In this document: positions 1 to 7,795 of the stretch, in pieces | Numbering within the stretch: position 1 is the first letter of the stretch | How the letters are laid out: every line of letters starts with the position of its first letter | Assembly: GCA_964633825.1 (NCBI GenBank) | Contig: CAZWHE010000063.1 | Location: 1 to 20,414 of the forward strand | Direction of reading: 5' to 3' | DNA from: CAZWHE01 sp964633825 | Lineage (GTDB): Bacteria; Planctomycetota; B15-G4; CAYZWU01 | Length of the DNA: 20,414 nucleotides | Program-made: the position numbers and the translations under genes | The notes under the pieces: model-generated | What the model saw: the letters and a program-made list of their open reading frames with translations, nothing else | The model's database searches: none | What the model was told of the DNA's origin: nothing

Positions 1-1
1 C

Positions 2-382
2 ACCACCGAGTCCTACGTCAGGAAATACTTCACGCTCGATATTCAGTCGACCCTCTCCGACATCATTTCCATGAGAGTGTATTCCACCTCTCTCGGCGGA
101 CAGTCCGAGCCCGTGACCTTCGAGATGCCCACGCTCGATGTCTCCACGACTTCGACGACCATCGTCGTACCCGACGGCGGCAACATCGTCCTGGGAGGAC
201 TCAAATCGATCCGTTACATCAACAGGAAGGCATCCACACCCGTTCTGGGCAAGATTCCGATCATCAACTTCTTTTTCAGCCAGAAAGGGCTCGACGACGA
301 AACAGAGCACATGATCTTCCTGGCCAAAGCCTACATCTGCGACATGAACACGATCAGGACCGCCGCTTTTGCAGCCAACTAG
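2..382 (+). CDS. Secretin (type II/III secretion or type IV pilus outer-membrane channel), C-terminal fragment
   Basis: The reading frame is open at the left edge and shows the last 126 residues of a longer protein. Secretins form the multimeric outer-membrane ring for type II secretion, type III secretion or type IV pili. The fragment carries the family's hallmark end: a V-P-D-G-G-x-I-V-L-G-G-L block, then P-V-L-G-K-I-P-I-I-N-F-F-F-S, then a final hydrophobic strand (MIFLAKAYI). These correspond to the last beta strands and lip of the secretin barrel. The ATG at 71 is internal and not the start. The gene ends 19 bases before a strong intrinsic terminator, so it is probably last in its transcript. 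Which secretion or pilus system it belongs to cannot be told without the upstream N-domains. The family call is solid; the subfamily is unknown. Confidence 0.85.
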   Translation, partial: TTESYVRKYFTLDIQSTLSDIISMRVYSTSLGGQSEPVTFEMPTLDVSTTSTTIVVPDGGNIVLGGLKSIRYINRKASTPVLGKIPIINFFFSQKGLDDETEHMIFLAKAYICDMNTIRTAAFAAN

Positions 383-400
383 CCCAACGATTCCTTGAAG

Positions 401-427
401 AAAACAGCCCCTGCGGGCTGTTTTTTT
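401..427 (+). terminator. Rho-independent terminator after the secretin gene
   Basis: A perfect stem pairs AAAACAGCCC (401-410) with GGGCTGTTTT (415-424) around a four-base CTGC loop. The stem runs directly into a seven-T tract (421-427). It lies 19 bases after the secretin stop, in the right orientation to end that transcript. This is the clearest intrinsic terminator in the window. Confidence 0.92.
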
Positions 428-434
428 ATGAGGC

Positions 435-460
435 GACGATCCTTTTTTAAATGGATCGTC
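435..460. repeat. 8-bp perfect inverted repeat upstream of the HAD gene
   Basis: GACGATCC (435-442) and GGATCGTC (453-460) are exact reverse complements around an AT-rich ten-base centre. The repeat lies between the secretin terminator and the HAD start at 539. With no T-tract after it, it is not an obvious second terminator. An operator or 5' UTR hairpin is possible but unproven. I found no convincing -35/-10 pair in the rest of the 383-538 gap. Confidence 0.45.
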
Positions 461-538
461 CTTTGCCCCGGGCCCCCATTTGATTAAGATTTTCCCAGGC
501 GGTCGAACCACTCCCTTCAGAACGCGTGGGATGGGCTC

Positions 539-1276
539 ATGAAAGCATCTTCTCGGCTCAAGGCGGTCTTCTTCGACATCGACGACACTCTTTTTTCAAC
601 AACGGCTTTCGCCAAAAACGCACGCACGAACTCGGTCCGGCGGATGATCAAGACCGGCCTGAAGATGCCGGTTGAAGAAGTCGTCCAGGAGCTGAACGAA
701 GTGATTCACGAATTCTCGTCCAATTACGACCGCCACTTCGACCAGCTCCTGAAAAGAATCCCCGATAAGGCGTACGAGGGGATCAACCCGGCGTTCCTCG
801 TGGCAAGCGGCGTCATTGGCTATCACCAGACGAAACTCAACGAGCTGAAACCCTTCCCCGACGCGGTGAAGGCTCTGCGGACGCTGAACAAGACCCCCCT
901 TCTGCTCGGCGTCATCACGGCCGGTCTCACCGTCAAGCAGGCCGAAAAACTCCTCCGACTCGATCTCTATCGCTATTTTCATCCCCATGCGATTTTCATC
1001 TCCGAACAGATCGGCATCTCGAAGCCCAATCAAAAACTCTTTCAAAAAGCATGCGGCACAATGAGCCTGTCCCCTTCGGAAACGATGTACGTGGGCGACG
1101 ATCCGGTGAACGACATCGATCCGGCGAATGCTGCCGGGATGATCACCGTCCGGATCAGGAAAGAATCAAAACGGAGCCGGTTGACAGGCGAAACGCCCCC
1201 TGATTATGAAATCACGCACTATCGCAAGCTCTTGACCATATTAAAGAACGACTTTGCCATCCATGCGGATTCGTGA
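539..1276 (+). CDS. HAD-superfamily (subfamily IA) phosphohydrolase
   Basis: A 245-residue soluble protein with all four HAD motifs. Motif I is D13-I-D15-D16-T17, with Asp13 the nucleophile and Asp15 the acid/base. Motif II is Thr127 in GVITAG, motif III is Lys162 in ISKPN, and motif IV is G186-D187-D188 with Asp192 for Mg2+. A helical cap lies between motifs I and II (about residues 20-110), as in subfamily IA. The N-terminus (FFDIDDTLF then an Arg/Asn-rich helix and a SSNYDRHFDQLLKR stretch) recalls the TIGR02253-type branch of small sugar- or glyceraldehyde-phosphate phosphatases, but the substrate cannot be read from sequence. The ATG at 539 has only a weak GGGATGGG-like upstream element. 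Its 3' end overlaps the next gene, so it is probably co-transcribed with the peptide importer. Confidence 0.85.
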   Translation: MKASSRLKAVFFDIDDTLFSTTAFAKNARTNSVRRMIKTGLKMPVEEVVQELNEVIHEFSSNYDRHFDQLLKRIPDKAYEGINPAFLVASGVIGYHQTKLNELKPFPDAVKALRTLNKTPLLLGVITAGLTVKQAEKLLRLDLYRYFHPHAIFISEQIGISKPNQKLFQKACGTMSLSPSETMYVGDDPVNDIDPANAAGMITVRIRKESKRSRLTGETPPDYEITHYRKLLTILKNDFAIHADS

Positions 1277-2864
1277 CCGACTGAAATCACATTTCCCCTT
1301 TCTGCTCCTGGCAGCGCCCCTGGCCGGGTTCCTCATCATGGCTTTCATCGGCAGTCCCGGAACCGCAGATTTTACTTTCGTCAACCAGGGAGAGGTTTCG
1401 TCCCTCGACCCGGCCGTCTCAACAGCCATACCCGAAGGCCGCATCATCACGGCAGTCTTTGAAGGACTTGTCACACTCCATCCGGAAACGCTCGAACCCG
1501 TCCCCGGGGCGGCCGAATCGTGGGAGGTGTCGAAAGACGGGCTGACCTACACGTTTCACATCAGACCGGGGCTCCGCTGGTCCGACGGGACAAAGCTGAC
1601 GGCCCGGGATTTCGTCTATTCGTGGACGCGTTTTCTTGCGCCGGAGACGGCCGCTCCTTATGCCTACCTTCTCTGGAATGTGCGCGGCGGAAAGGAATGC
1701 TCGCAGGGACGGCTCTCTTCCCCCGAAGAGCTCGGACTCTCTGCCACCGACGATCTCACCCTGGAGGTTCGCCTCGAATCTCCCTGCCCCTACTTTCTGA
1801 ACCTGCTCACCTTCTATTCCCTCTCCCCGGTGAACGGCGCCTGCCTCGCCCGCCACGGGCCGGGCCGGTGGCTCAAGCCCGAAAACATCGTTTCCAACGG
1901 ACCGTTCAGGATCAGGGAACGTCGGCTCAAAGACAGGATCCGTCTCGAAAGGAATCCTTTTTACAGGGAGCGCGAAAAGGTGTCGCTTTTAACGATCGAC
2001 GCCCTCGCCGTCGATTCGCCCGTCACGGCGTTCAACCTCTATCTCACCGGAGACGTGGATTGGATCAACACGGTGCCGTCGATCGCCATCCCCTTCGTCA
2101 TGGACCGTCCCGACTTCTCGATTTCCCTCAATCTGGGAACGAACTTCCTCAGGCTCAACGTGACCGCCGGGCCGCTCGACAATGCCGATGTGCGAAGGGC
2201 GATCCATCTCGGCATCGACAAGCGCGAGATCGTCGACCACGTTCTCAAGGGCGGCCAGGTTCCGGCCACGTCCTTCGTGCCGCCCGGAATCCCGGGATAC
2301 ACGCCTCCGAACCGGGAGTTCTACAACCCGAAGCGCGCCCGGGAACACCTCGCGCGAGCCGGGTTCCCCGACGGCCGCGGCTTTCCCGAGCTCAGCCTCC
2401 TCTACAGCATGGGCGAGGTGAACCGCGACCTCGCCGAGGTGATCGCCCTCCAGCTGAAGCGCAATCTGAACATCCGCATCCATCCCGCCGGCCAGGAGAG
2501 AAAGGTCTACTTCCTTTCCCAGAGAACGCTCGATTACGACCTCTGCCTCTGTTCCTGGCTGGGAGACTATCTTGATCCGAGCACCTTTCTCGACGTTTTC
2601 GCCTCGACGAGCGGGAACAACCGGACCGGCTGGGGCCGCGGCGATTACGACGGCGCGCTTCTCGCGGCCTCGGCGGAGCTCGACCCGCAGAAAAGAGGGT
2701 TGCTCCTGCGACGCGCCGAGGAGATCCTGCTCGACGACCTGCCCATTGCGCCCCTCTACTTCAGAACGACAACCAACATGATCAACAGGAAGTGGGAGGG
2801 ATACTACGACAACCTTCTCGATGTTCACCCCCTGAAACACCTGAGAAAAAGGAGAGGACATTGA
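1263..2864 (+). CDS. Peptide ABC transporter solute-binding protein, family 5 (OppA/DppA type)
   Basis: About 533 residues, typical for family-5 binding proteins that capture oligopeptides or similar solutes in the periplasm. After a basic N-terminus and one hydrophobic segment (about residues 12-29) comes the family opening 'VNQGEVSSLDPAV...FEGLVTL'. This is followed by the 'LTYTFHIRPGLRWSDGTKLTARDFVYSW' region (split here for brevity) and the hinge-region 'RLNVTAGPLDNADVRRAIHL' segment. There is no lipobox cysteine, so it may be released by signal peptidase or stay tethered by the uncleaved segment. The ATG at 1263 overlaps the HAD gene by 14 bases; a TTG at 1254 is an alternative. The stop overlaps the next start in a TTGA junction, implying translational coupling to the permeases. 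Confidence 0.88.
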   Translation: MRIRDRLKSHFPFLLLAAPLAGFLIMAFIGSPGTADFTFVNQGEVSSLDPAVSTAIPEGRIITAVFEGLVTLHPETLEPVPGAAESWEVSKDGLTYTFHIRPGLRWSDGTKLTARDFVYSWTRFLAPETAAPYAYLLWNVRGGKECSQGRLSSPEELGLSATDDLTLEVRLESPCPYFLNLLTFYSLSPVNGACLARHGPGRWLKPENIVSNGPFRIRERRLKDRIRLERNPFYREREKVSLLTIDALAVDSPVTAFNLYLTGDVDWINTVPSIAIPFVMDRPDFSISLNLGTNFLRLNVTAGPLDNADVRRAIHLGIDKREIVDHVLKGGQVPATSFVPPGIPGYTPPNREFYNPKRAREHLARAGFPDGRGFPELSLLYSMGEVNRDLAEVIALQLKRNLNIRIHPAGQERKVYFLSQRTLDYDLCLCSWLGDYLDPSTFLDVFASTSGNNRTGWGRGDYDGALLAASAELDPQKRGLLLRRAEEILLDDLPIAPLYFRTTTNMINRKWEGYYDNLLDVHPLKHLRKRRGH

Positions 2865-3778
2865 TCGCCTTCGGCGTCAAGCGCATTGTTTGGTTTTGCA
2901 TCACGCTCTGGGTCGTCATCACTCTTTCCTTCTTCCTCACACGGTCGGTGAAAGGAGGCCCCTTCGACTCGGACAGGGTCTACCCCCCTGAGATCGAAAG
3001 GAACATCCGTGACAAGTACCACCTCGACGACCCCGTTCTCGTCCAATACGGGGACTACCTCTCCGGATTGGTGCTGCACCTCGACCTGGGTCCTTCCCTC
3101 AAACTCCAGGACTACACGGTCAACGAAATCATCGCCGAGACCCTACCGCGGTCGGCTTTCCTCGGACTCTTCGCTCTCTTCATCGCCCTTGTTTTCGGCC
3201 TGACGGCCGGAATCACGGCCGCAGTTCGCAGAGGGGGGCTCTGGGACGGCTTCACCATGACCCTCGCCTCCCTGGGGATCGCCGTTCCCAACTTCATGCT
3301 GGCCTTTGTGCTCATCATCGTCTTCGCTTTTGCCTGGCCCCTCTTCCCGGCCGCCGGCTGGGGAACGGTGACGCATCTCTTCCTTCCCGCCCTCGCGCTC
3401 GGTGCGCCCTTCGGAGCCAACATCGCCCGGCTGAGCCGCTCGGGCATGCTCGAGGTTCTGGGCGAAGACTACATCCGGTCGGCCCGGGCACGGGGACTCA
3501 AAGAATCGCGCGTCATTCTCGTGCACGCGCTGAGAGGAGCCCTTCTGCCCGTCGTCTCCTACCTCGGGCCCGCCACGGTCGGCATCCTGACGGGATCACT
3601 CGTCATAGAAAAAATATTCGCAATCCCCGGCATGGGAGATTTCTTCGTCAACGCAGCCCTCAACAGGGACCACACCCTGACAATGGGCATCGTCATCGTT
3701 TACTGCGTGCTCGTCTACGTCATCAATTTCCTCGTTGACGCGGCGTACACACTCATCGATCCGAGGGTTAAGGTTTGA
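2861..3778 (+). CDS. Peptide ABC transporter permease, OppB/DppB type
   Basis: A 305-residue inner-membrane permease, the expected length for OppB/DppB. It has an N-terminal membrane helix (about residues 8-27), then a periplasmic loop with the family's 'KYHLDDPVLVQYGDYLSGLV' and 'DLGPSL' segments. Further helices follow, with the cytoplasmic EAA coupling loop at about 205-230 (IRSARARGLKESRVILVHAL), and it ends in D-P-R-V-K-V. I chose the TTG at 2861: an AGGAGAGG Shine-Dalgarno sits just upstream, the start overlaps the binding-protein stop by four bases (TTGA), and the protein then begins at the expected place before the first helix. A more upstream in-frame start at 2792 would add a non-homologous tail read through the neighbour's 3' end. 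Confidence 0.9.
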   Translation: MIAFGVKRIVWFCITLWVVITLSFFLTRSVKGGPFDSDRVYPPEIERNIRDKYHLDDPVLVQYGDYLSGLVLHLDLGPSLKLQDYTVNEIIAETLPRSAFLGLFALFIALVFGLTAGITAAVRRGGLWDGFTMTLASLGIAVPNFMLAFVLIIVFAFAWPLFPAAGWGTVTHLFLPALALGAPFGANIARLSRSGMLEVLGEDYIRSARARGLKESRVILVHALRGALLPVVSYLGPATVGILTGSLVIEKIFAIPGMGDFFVNAALNRDHTLTMGIVIVYCVLVYVINFLVDAAYTLIDPRVKV

Positions 3779-4758
3779 ACGGCATGAGCAAACCGGTGAA
3801 TAGACTTCGGCTGGCAAGAGCCCATCCGGCCGCAGCGGCCGGAGCGGCCGGGCTGTTCCTCATCGCGCTGATCGCGGTCCTGGCCCCGCTGCTCCCTCTT
3901 CCCGAGCACACGGAGGGGCTCATGAGAGACCAGTTCATGCCCCCGGCTCCCCGGCTCCGCGAAGCCGAGCAGCCACCGGAGCCCGGTGTCGGCTCCTCCA
4001 TCCGGTGCTTTCTTTTCGGAAAAGTCGAAATCTGGAACCTCATGGGAACCGATTCCAAGGGCCGGGATCTTTTCAGCAGGATCGTCTGGGGAAGCCGTGT
4101 CTCCCTTCTCGTCGGCTTGATCTCGGCGCTGGTCAGCCTTGTCATCGGCGTACTCTACGGCGCGACCGCCGGATATCTCGGCGGGTCAGCCGACAACGCG
4201 ATGATGCGATTCGTCGATGTGCTCTATTCGATCCCGTTCATCTTTGTCGTCATCTACTTCGTCTCGATCCTGCAGGAGTACGATCATACTCTGAGAGGAA
4301 CGGGAATCACGCGGGAAACCGTTCTCTACGTGATGATCGGCGCGATCTACTGGCTGACCATGTCGCGCGTCGTCCGCGGCCAGGTTCTCTCGCTCAAGGA
4401 GAGGGATTTCGTGCGCGCCGCCGAAGCGATGGGAGCGTCGAGAACGCGCGTCATCGTTCGACACCTCGTGCCCAACGTCCTCGGTATCGTCATCGTCTAC
4501 CTCACGCTCACCATCCCGCGGATCATGCTCTTCGAAGCATTTCTCTCCTTCCTCGGGCTGGGTGTGGAGCCTCCCGGCGTCTCCTGGGGGCTGCTGGCCA
4601 GCGACGCCGTGTCGGTGATCAACCCGGTCTGCGTCTACTGGTGGCTGGCGTTCTTCCCCGGCGCGGCCCTGGCCGGAACGCTTCTCTGCCTGAACCTCCT
4701 CGGCGACGGGCTCCGCGACATACTCGATCCCCGAATCACGAAGGAGAAAAGAGAATGA
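3775..4758 (+). CDS. Peptide ABC transporter permease, OppC/DppC type
   Basis: A 327-residue permease that should pair with the upstream OppB-type subunit. One N-terminal membrane helix (about 20-42) is followed by a periplasmic stretch and the diagnostic 'GTDSKGRDLFSRIVWG' motif (91-106). The OppC transmembrane core comes next, with the EAA loop 'RAAEAMGASRTRVIVRH' at about 214-230, and the family-typical end 'LGDGLRDILDPR'. The TTG at 3775 is preceded by GAGGG seven bases away and overlaps the OppB stop as TTGA, the same junction type as the preceding gene. An ATG at 3784 (AAGG ten bases upstream) is an equally credible start. The stop overlaps the next ATG as ATGA. Confidence 0.9.
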   Translation: MNGMSKPVNRLRLARAHPAAAAGAAGLFLIALIAVLAPLLPLPEHTEGLMRDQFMPPAPRLREAEQPPEPGVGSSIRCFLFGKVEIWNLMGTDSKGRDLFSRIVWGSRVSLLVGLISALVSLVIGVLYGATAGYLGGSADNAMMRFVDVLYSIPFIFVVIYFVSILQEYDHTLRGTGITRETVLYVMIGAIYWLTMSRVVRGQVLSLKERDFVRAAEAMGASRTRVIVRHLVPNVLGIVIVYLTLTIPRIMLFEAFLSFLGLGVEPPGVSWGLLASDAVSVINPVCVYWWLAFFPGAALAGTLLCLNLLGDGLRDILDPRITKEKRE

Positions 4759-5759
4759 TCGGGGAGAAGAATAACCATCCTCTTCTGTCGGTGGAGGACC
4801 TGACCGTCTCCTTCGGGACCGGACGGAAACCGCTCAGGGCGGTCGAGGATCTTTCCCTCGAAATTCACCGGGGAGAATGCATCGGCCTCGTGGGAGAATC
4901 GGGCTCAGGAAAATCGGTCACCGCCCTCGCCGTCATGGGTCTTCTCCGGTCCCCGCCCGCCAGAATCGAAAAGGGCCGCATCCTATTCAAAATCCCCGGC
5001 GAGAAAGCCAGAGATCTCCTCGAATTGCCGCCCAGAGCGATGCGGCGCATCCGCGGAACCCGCATCTCCATGGTTTTTCAGGATCCCGTCTCATCGCTGA
5101 ATCCCTTTCTCACCATTTCCGAACAAATGGTCGAGACGCTCAGGGCACACAGGCGCCTCTCAACGAGGGAGGCCCTGAAAAAAGCCGTTTCCCAACTGGA
5201 TCGGGTGGGCATCCCGGACGCGGCACGCCGGATCGATGATTATGCCCACCAGTTCTCGGGAGGAATGTGCCAGAGAATCCTGATCGCCATGTCCCTCATG
5301 CTCGATCCCGATCTCGTCATCGCCGATGAGCCCACCACGGCCCTCGATGTGACGATCCAGGCCCAGATCCTCGATCTTCTCGAGATCCTGAGAAAAGAGA
5401 AATCAGCATCGATCATGCTCATCACACACGACCTCGGCGTGGTGGCCGAACAAACCCACCGCGTTCTTGTCATTTACGCGGGCCGGATCGTGGAGAGCGC
5501 TTCGACACAAGAAATCTTTCAAAATCCGGCTCATCCCTACACCGCCGCCCTTCACCGTTCTCTCCCCCTTCTTTCCGCCCCGCGGGGCGTCAGGCTGGCC
5601 TCGATTCCGGGCCATCCCCCGTTCGAAGGCGCACGGCATACGGGATGCGCCTTCGCGCCGCGCTGCGAACAAGCCCTGGAGAAGTGCCGTCTCGAGCGCC
5701 CTCCTTTTATTGAAATCGCGCCGGATCACCGCGCATCCTGCTGGGGTTTGCATTGTTAA
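4755..5759 (+). CDS. Peptide ABC transporter ATPase, OppD/DppD type
   Basis: A 334-residue ATP-binding subunit that powers the upstream permeases. It has Walker A G47-ESGSGKS, the Q-loop at Gln109, the signature FSGG (167-170), Walker B ending Asp191-Glu192 and the switch His225. After the ATPase core comes the oligopeptide-transporter C-terminal domain, with cysteines at 298, 304, 311 and 329 (C-x5-C-x6-C-x17-C). That pattern is known in DppD proteins to bind a [4Fe-4S] cluster. The ATG at 4755 overlaps the OppC stop (ATGA) and is preceded by AAGGAG. The longer open frame upstream is an alternate-frame shadow of OppC. This is the last gene of the plus cluster; no OppF-type ATPase follows on this strand. 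Confidence 0.92.
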   Translation: MIGEKNNHPLLSVEDLTVSFGTGRKPLRAVEDLSLEIHRGECIGLVGESGSGKSVTALAVMGLLRSPPARIEKGRILFKIPGEKARDLLELPPRAMRRIRGTRISMVFQDPVSSLNPFLTISEQMVETLRAHRRLSTREALKKAVSQLDRVGIPDAARRIDDYAHQFSGGMCQRILIAMSLMLDPDLVIADEPTTALDVTIQAQILDLLEILRKEKSASIMLITHDLGVVAEQTHRVLVIYAGRIVESASTQEIFQNPAHPYTAALHRSLPLLSAPRGVRLASIPGHPPFEGARHTGCAFAPRCEQALEKCRLERPPFIEIAPDHRASCWGLHC

Positions 5760-5764
5760 CCCGG

Positions 5765-6742
5765 TTATAAAAAACAGGCGTATTCGCGGCCTTCCCCGTC
5801 TTTTTTCATCGGAGGATACTCTTTTGAGCATGGGGGCATGGCTTCGGGACAGCGGGGATGGAAATGACATCCCGGCGGCGGATCGACGGGAGAAGGCACA
5901 TCCCCCTTCAGAATGATCCTGCTCGTCTTCTTTCCCGGATCGGGAACAGGGACAGCCGAGATGAGGGCTTTCGTGTAGGGGTGTTTGGGATCATTGAAGA
6001 GAGATCGGGCATCACCCGTCTCAACAATCCTGCCGAGATACATGACGGCGACGCGGTCGGAAATGTGCTTCACAACGGACAGGTCGTGCGAAATGAAAAG
6101 ATAGGAGAGCCCCATATCGTCCTTCAGGTCGAGCAGGAGATTGATCACCTGGGCCTGGACCGAAACGTCGAGAGACGAAACCGGCTCGTCGCAGACAAGA
6201 AAATCGGGCTCCACGCTCAACGCCCTGGCGATACCGATTCGCTGGCGCTGACCGCCCGAAAACTCGTGGGGATAACGAAAGAGAGCGTCCGGAGAGAGCC
6301 CTACTTTTTCGAGAAGCCCGGCAATCCTGTTCCGGACTTCCTTCCCCCGCGCGACACGGTGAATCCGAAGCCCCTCGGACAGTGTCGCCTCCACCGTCAT
6401 GCGCGGGTTCAGAGAGGAGTATGGATCCTGGAAGATGATCTGCATGCGCCGCCTGAGAGCCCGGAGATCCTTTTCCGACATGGAAAAGAGGTCGACCCCG
6501 TCAAAGACCACCTTCCCCGAAGTGGCCGGAATCAGGCCGAGAACGGTCAGGCCGAGCGTGGTTTTGCCGCATCCCGATTCTCCGACCAGTCCGAGGGTCT
6601 CGCCGGGAGCCACATTGAAAGAGACGCCGTCGACGGCACGGAGGAGCACGCGCTTGCCGCCGAGAAAACCCCGGCCCAAAACGAACGATTTGACGAGATC
6701 TTCCACCCTGAGAAGGGAACGGTTCTCTGAAGATCTCTTCAT
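5765..6742 (-). CDS. Peptide ABC transporter ATPase, OppF/DppF type
   Basis: A 325-residue ATPase, last gene of the minus-strand importer. Walker A is G54-ESGCGKTT, the Q-loop is Gln105, the signature is SGGQRQR (162-168), Walker B ends Asp185-Glu186 and the switch is His219. The SGGQRQRIGIARAL form, the 'FQDPYSSLNPRMTV' segment and the N-terminal 'GGKRVLLRAVDGVSF' region mark it as OppF/DppF rather than OppD. C-terminal cysteines at 292, 298, 305 and 323 repeat the C-x5-C-x6-C-x17-C pattern. I chose the ATG at 6742 because a perfect AGGAGG lies eight bases upstream. An ATG at 6784 would overlap the preceding stop as ATGA but has no good ribosome site. It ends five bases from the convergent OppD gene. 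Confidence 0.92.
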   Translation of the reverse strand: MKRSSENRSLLRVEDLVKSFVLGRGFLGGKRVLLRAVDGVSFNVAPGETLGLVGESGCGKTTLGLTVLGLIPATSGKVVFDGVDLFSMSEKDLRALRRRMQIIFQDPYSSLNPRMTVEATLSEGLRIHRVARGKEVRNRIAGLLEKVGLSPDALFRYPHEFSGGQRQRIGIARALSVEPDFLVCDEPVSSLDVSVQAQVINLLLDLKDDMGLSYLFISHDLSVVKHISDRVAVMYLGRIVETGDARSLFNDPKHPYTKALISAVPVPDPGKKTSRIILKGDVPSPVDPPPGCHFHPRCPEAMPPCSKEYPPMKKDGEGREYACFL

Positions 6743-6780
6743 CGTCTCTGCCTCCTGCCGGTCTACGGAACGACTCATGA

Positions 6781-7776
6781 TCATAACAGTCCGAGGGGAA
6801 AATGGCACGCCACTCGGCGGCGCGGATCGATTTCTCTCAGAACGGGCTCCTCATCCCGGCACCGATCCCTCGAAGAGGAACAGCGCGGATGAAAGGGGCA
6901 CCCGGCGGGACGATCGTAGGGAGACGGAATCGCTCCCGGAATCACGTCGAGCCGGTTCACTCCGCCTTCCGGAGAGGGAAGGGAAGAAAGGAGGCCGGCC
7001 GTATAGGGATGCCGCGGGTTTTCGAAAAGATCCGATGTGTCCGCTTCTTCGACGATCCGAGCGGCGTACATGACGGCCACACGGTCGCAGACCCCGGCAA
7101 CGACTCCGAAGTCGTGGCTGATCAGCATGAGTGACATGGCCGATTCCGCCCTGAGGCGTCCGAGCAGGTCGAGGATCTGGGCCTGAACGGTCACGTCGAG
7201 GGCCGACGTCGGCTCGTCTGCGAGCAGGAGATCCGGGCCGCAAACCAGGGCCATGGCGATCACGGCTCTCTGAATCATTCCACCCGACATCTGGTGCGGG
7301 TAGGAACGGGACATTTTATGCGGATCGGGAATCCCCATCCGCGACAGGATTTCTTCGGCCCGGAGGCGGGCTTCTCTCTTACCGGTCTTTTCGTGAAGGA
7401 CCACGGCCTCGGCAATCTGATTCCCCACGGTGAAGACCGGATTCAATGCCGTTCCCGGCTCCTGAAAGACCATGGAGATTTCATTTCCCCTGATGCGGCG
7501 CATCTCGGACGGGGCCAGCTTCAACAGGTCCCGTCCTTTGAACGAAATCTCGCCCTCGTCGATCCAGCCGGGCGGATCGGGCACGAGGCGGAGAACAGAG
7601 AGAGCCGTCACCGTCTTGCCGCTCCCCGATTCCCCCACAATGCCGAGCGCTTCCCCCCGCCCGACATGGAGGTCGATGCCGTCTACGGCCGGCGCGGACC
7701 GTTTCCCCGTACGGAAGAGGGTCTTGAGCCCCCTGATCCGGAGCAGCGCTTCTCGAGACGGGTTCGGTTCAGTCAT
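6781..7776 (-). CDS. Peptide ABC transporter ATPase, OppD/DppD type
   Basis: A 331-residue ATP-binding subunit that should pair with the downstream OppF. Walker A is G48-ESGSGKT, the Q-loop is Gln105, the signature is MSGGM (163-167), Walker B ends Asp187-Glu188 and the switch is His221. The 'EMRRIRGNEISMVFQEP' and 'SYPHQMSGGMIQRAVIAMAL' segments are typical of OppD/DppD. Cysteines at 293, 299, 306 and 324 give the same four-cysteine C-terminal pattern as the two neighbouring ATPases. GGAGGT lies eight bases upstream of the ATG at 7776. The gene begins 19 bases after the permease stop. Confidence 0.92.
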   Translation of the reverse strand: MTEPNPSREALLRIRGLKTLFRTGKRSAPAVDGIDLHVGRGEALGIVGESGSGKTVTALSVLRLVPDPPGWIDEGEISFKGRDLLKLAPSEMRRIRGNEISMVFQEPGTALNPVFTVGNQIAEAVVLHEKTGKREARLRAEEILSRMGIPDPHKMSRSYPHQMSGGMIQRAVIAMALVCGPDLLLADEPTSALDVTVQAQILDLLGRLRAESAMSLMLISHDFGVVAGVCDRVAVMYAARIVEEADTSDLFENPRHPYTAGLLSSLPSPEGGVNRLDVIPGAIPSPYDRPAGCPFHPRCSSSRDRCRDEEPVLREIDPRRRVACHFPLGLL

Positions 7777-7795
7777 CTCGATAAACCTCCGGCAG

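Noticed and set aside
4005..4754. Upstream extension of the plus-strand OppD frame through oppC
   Set aside because: The translation upstream of 4755 is Arg-rich, overlaps the OppC coding region in another frame, and is replaced by a good ATG with ATGA overlap and AAGGAG at 4755.
5760..5764. Shared bidirectional terminator between the convergent importers
   Set aside because: Only five bases separate the stops, and no stem-loop with T-tract was found there.
5858..6730. 290-codon plus-strand open frame opposite OppF, and similar frames at 8060-8965, 9243-10061 and 18022-18954
   Set aside because: All are antisense to well-supported transporter or dsbD genes, with charged low-complexity translations and no family motifs.
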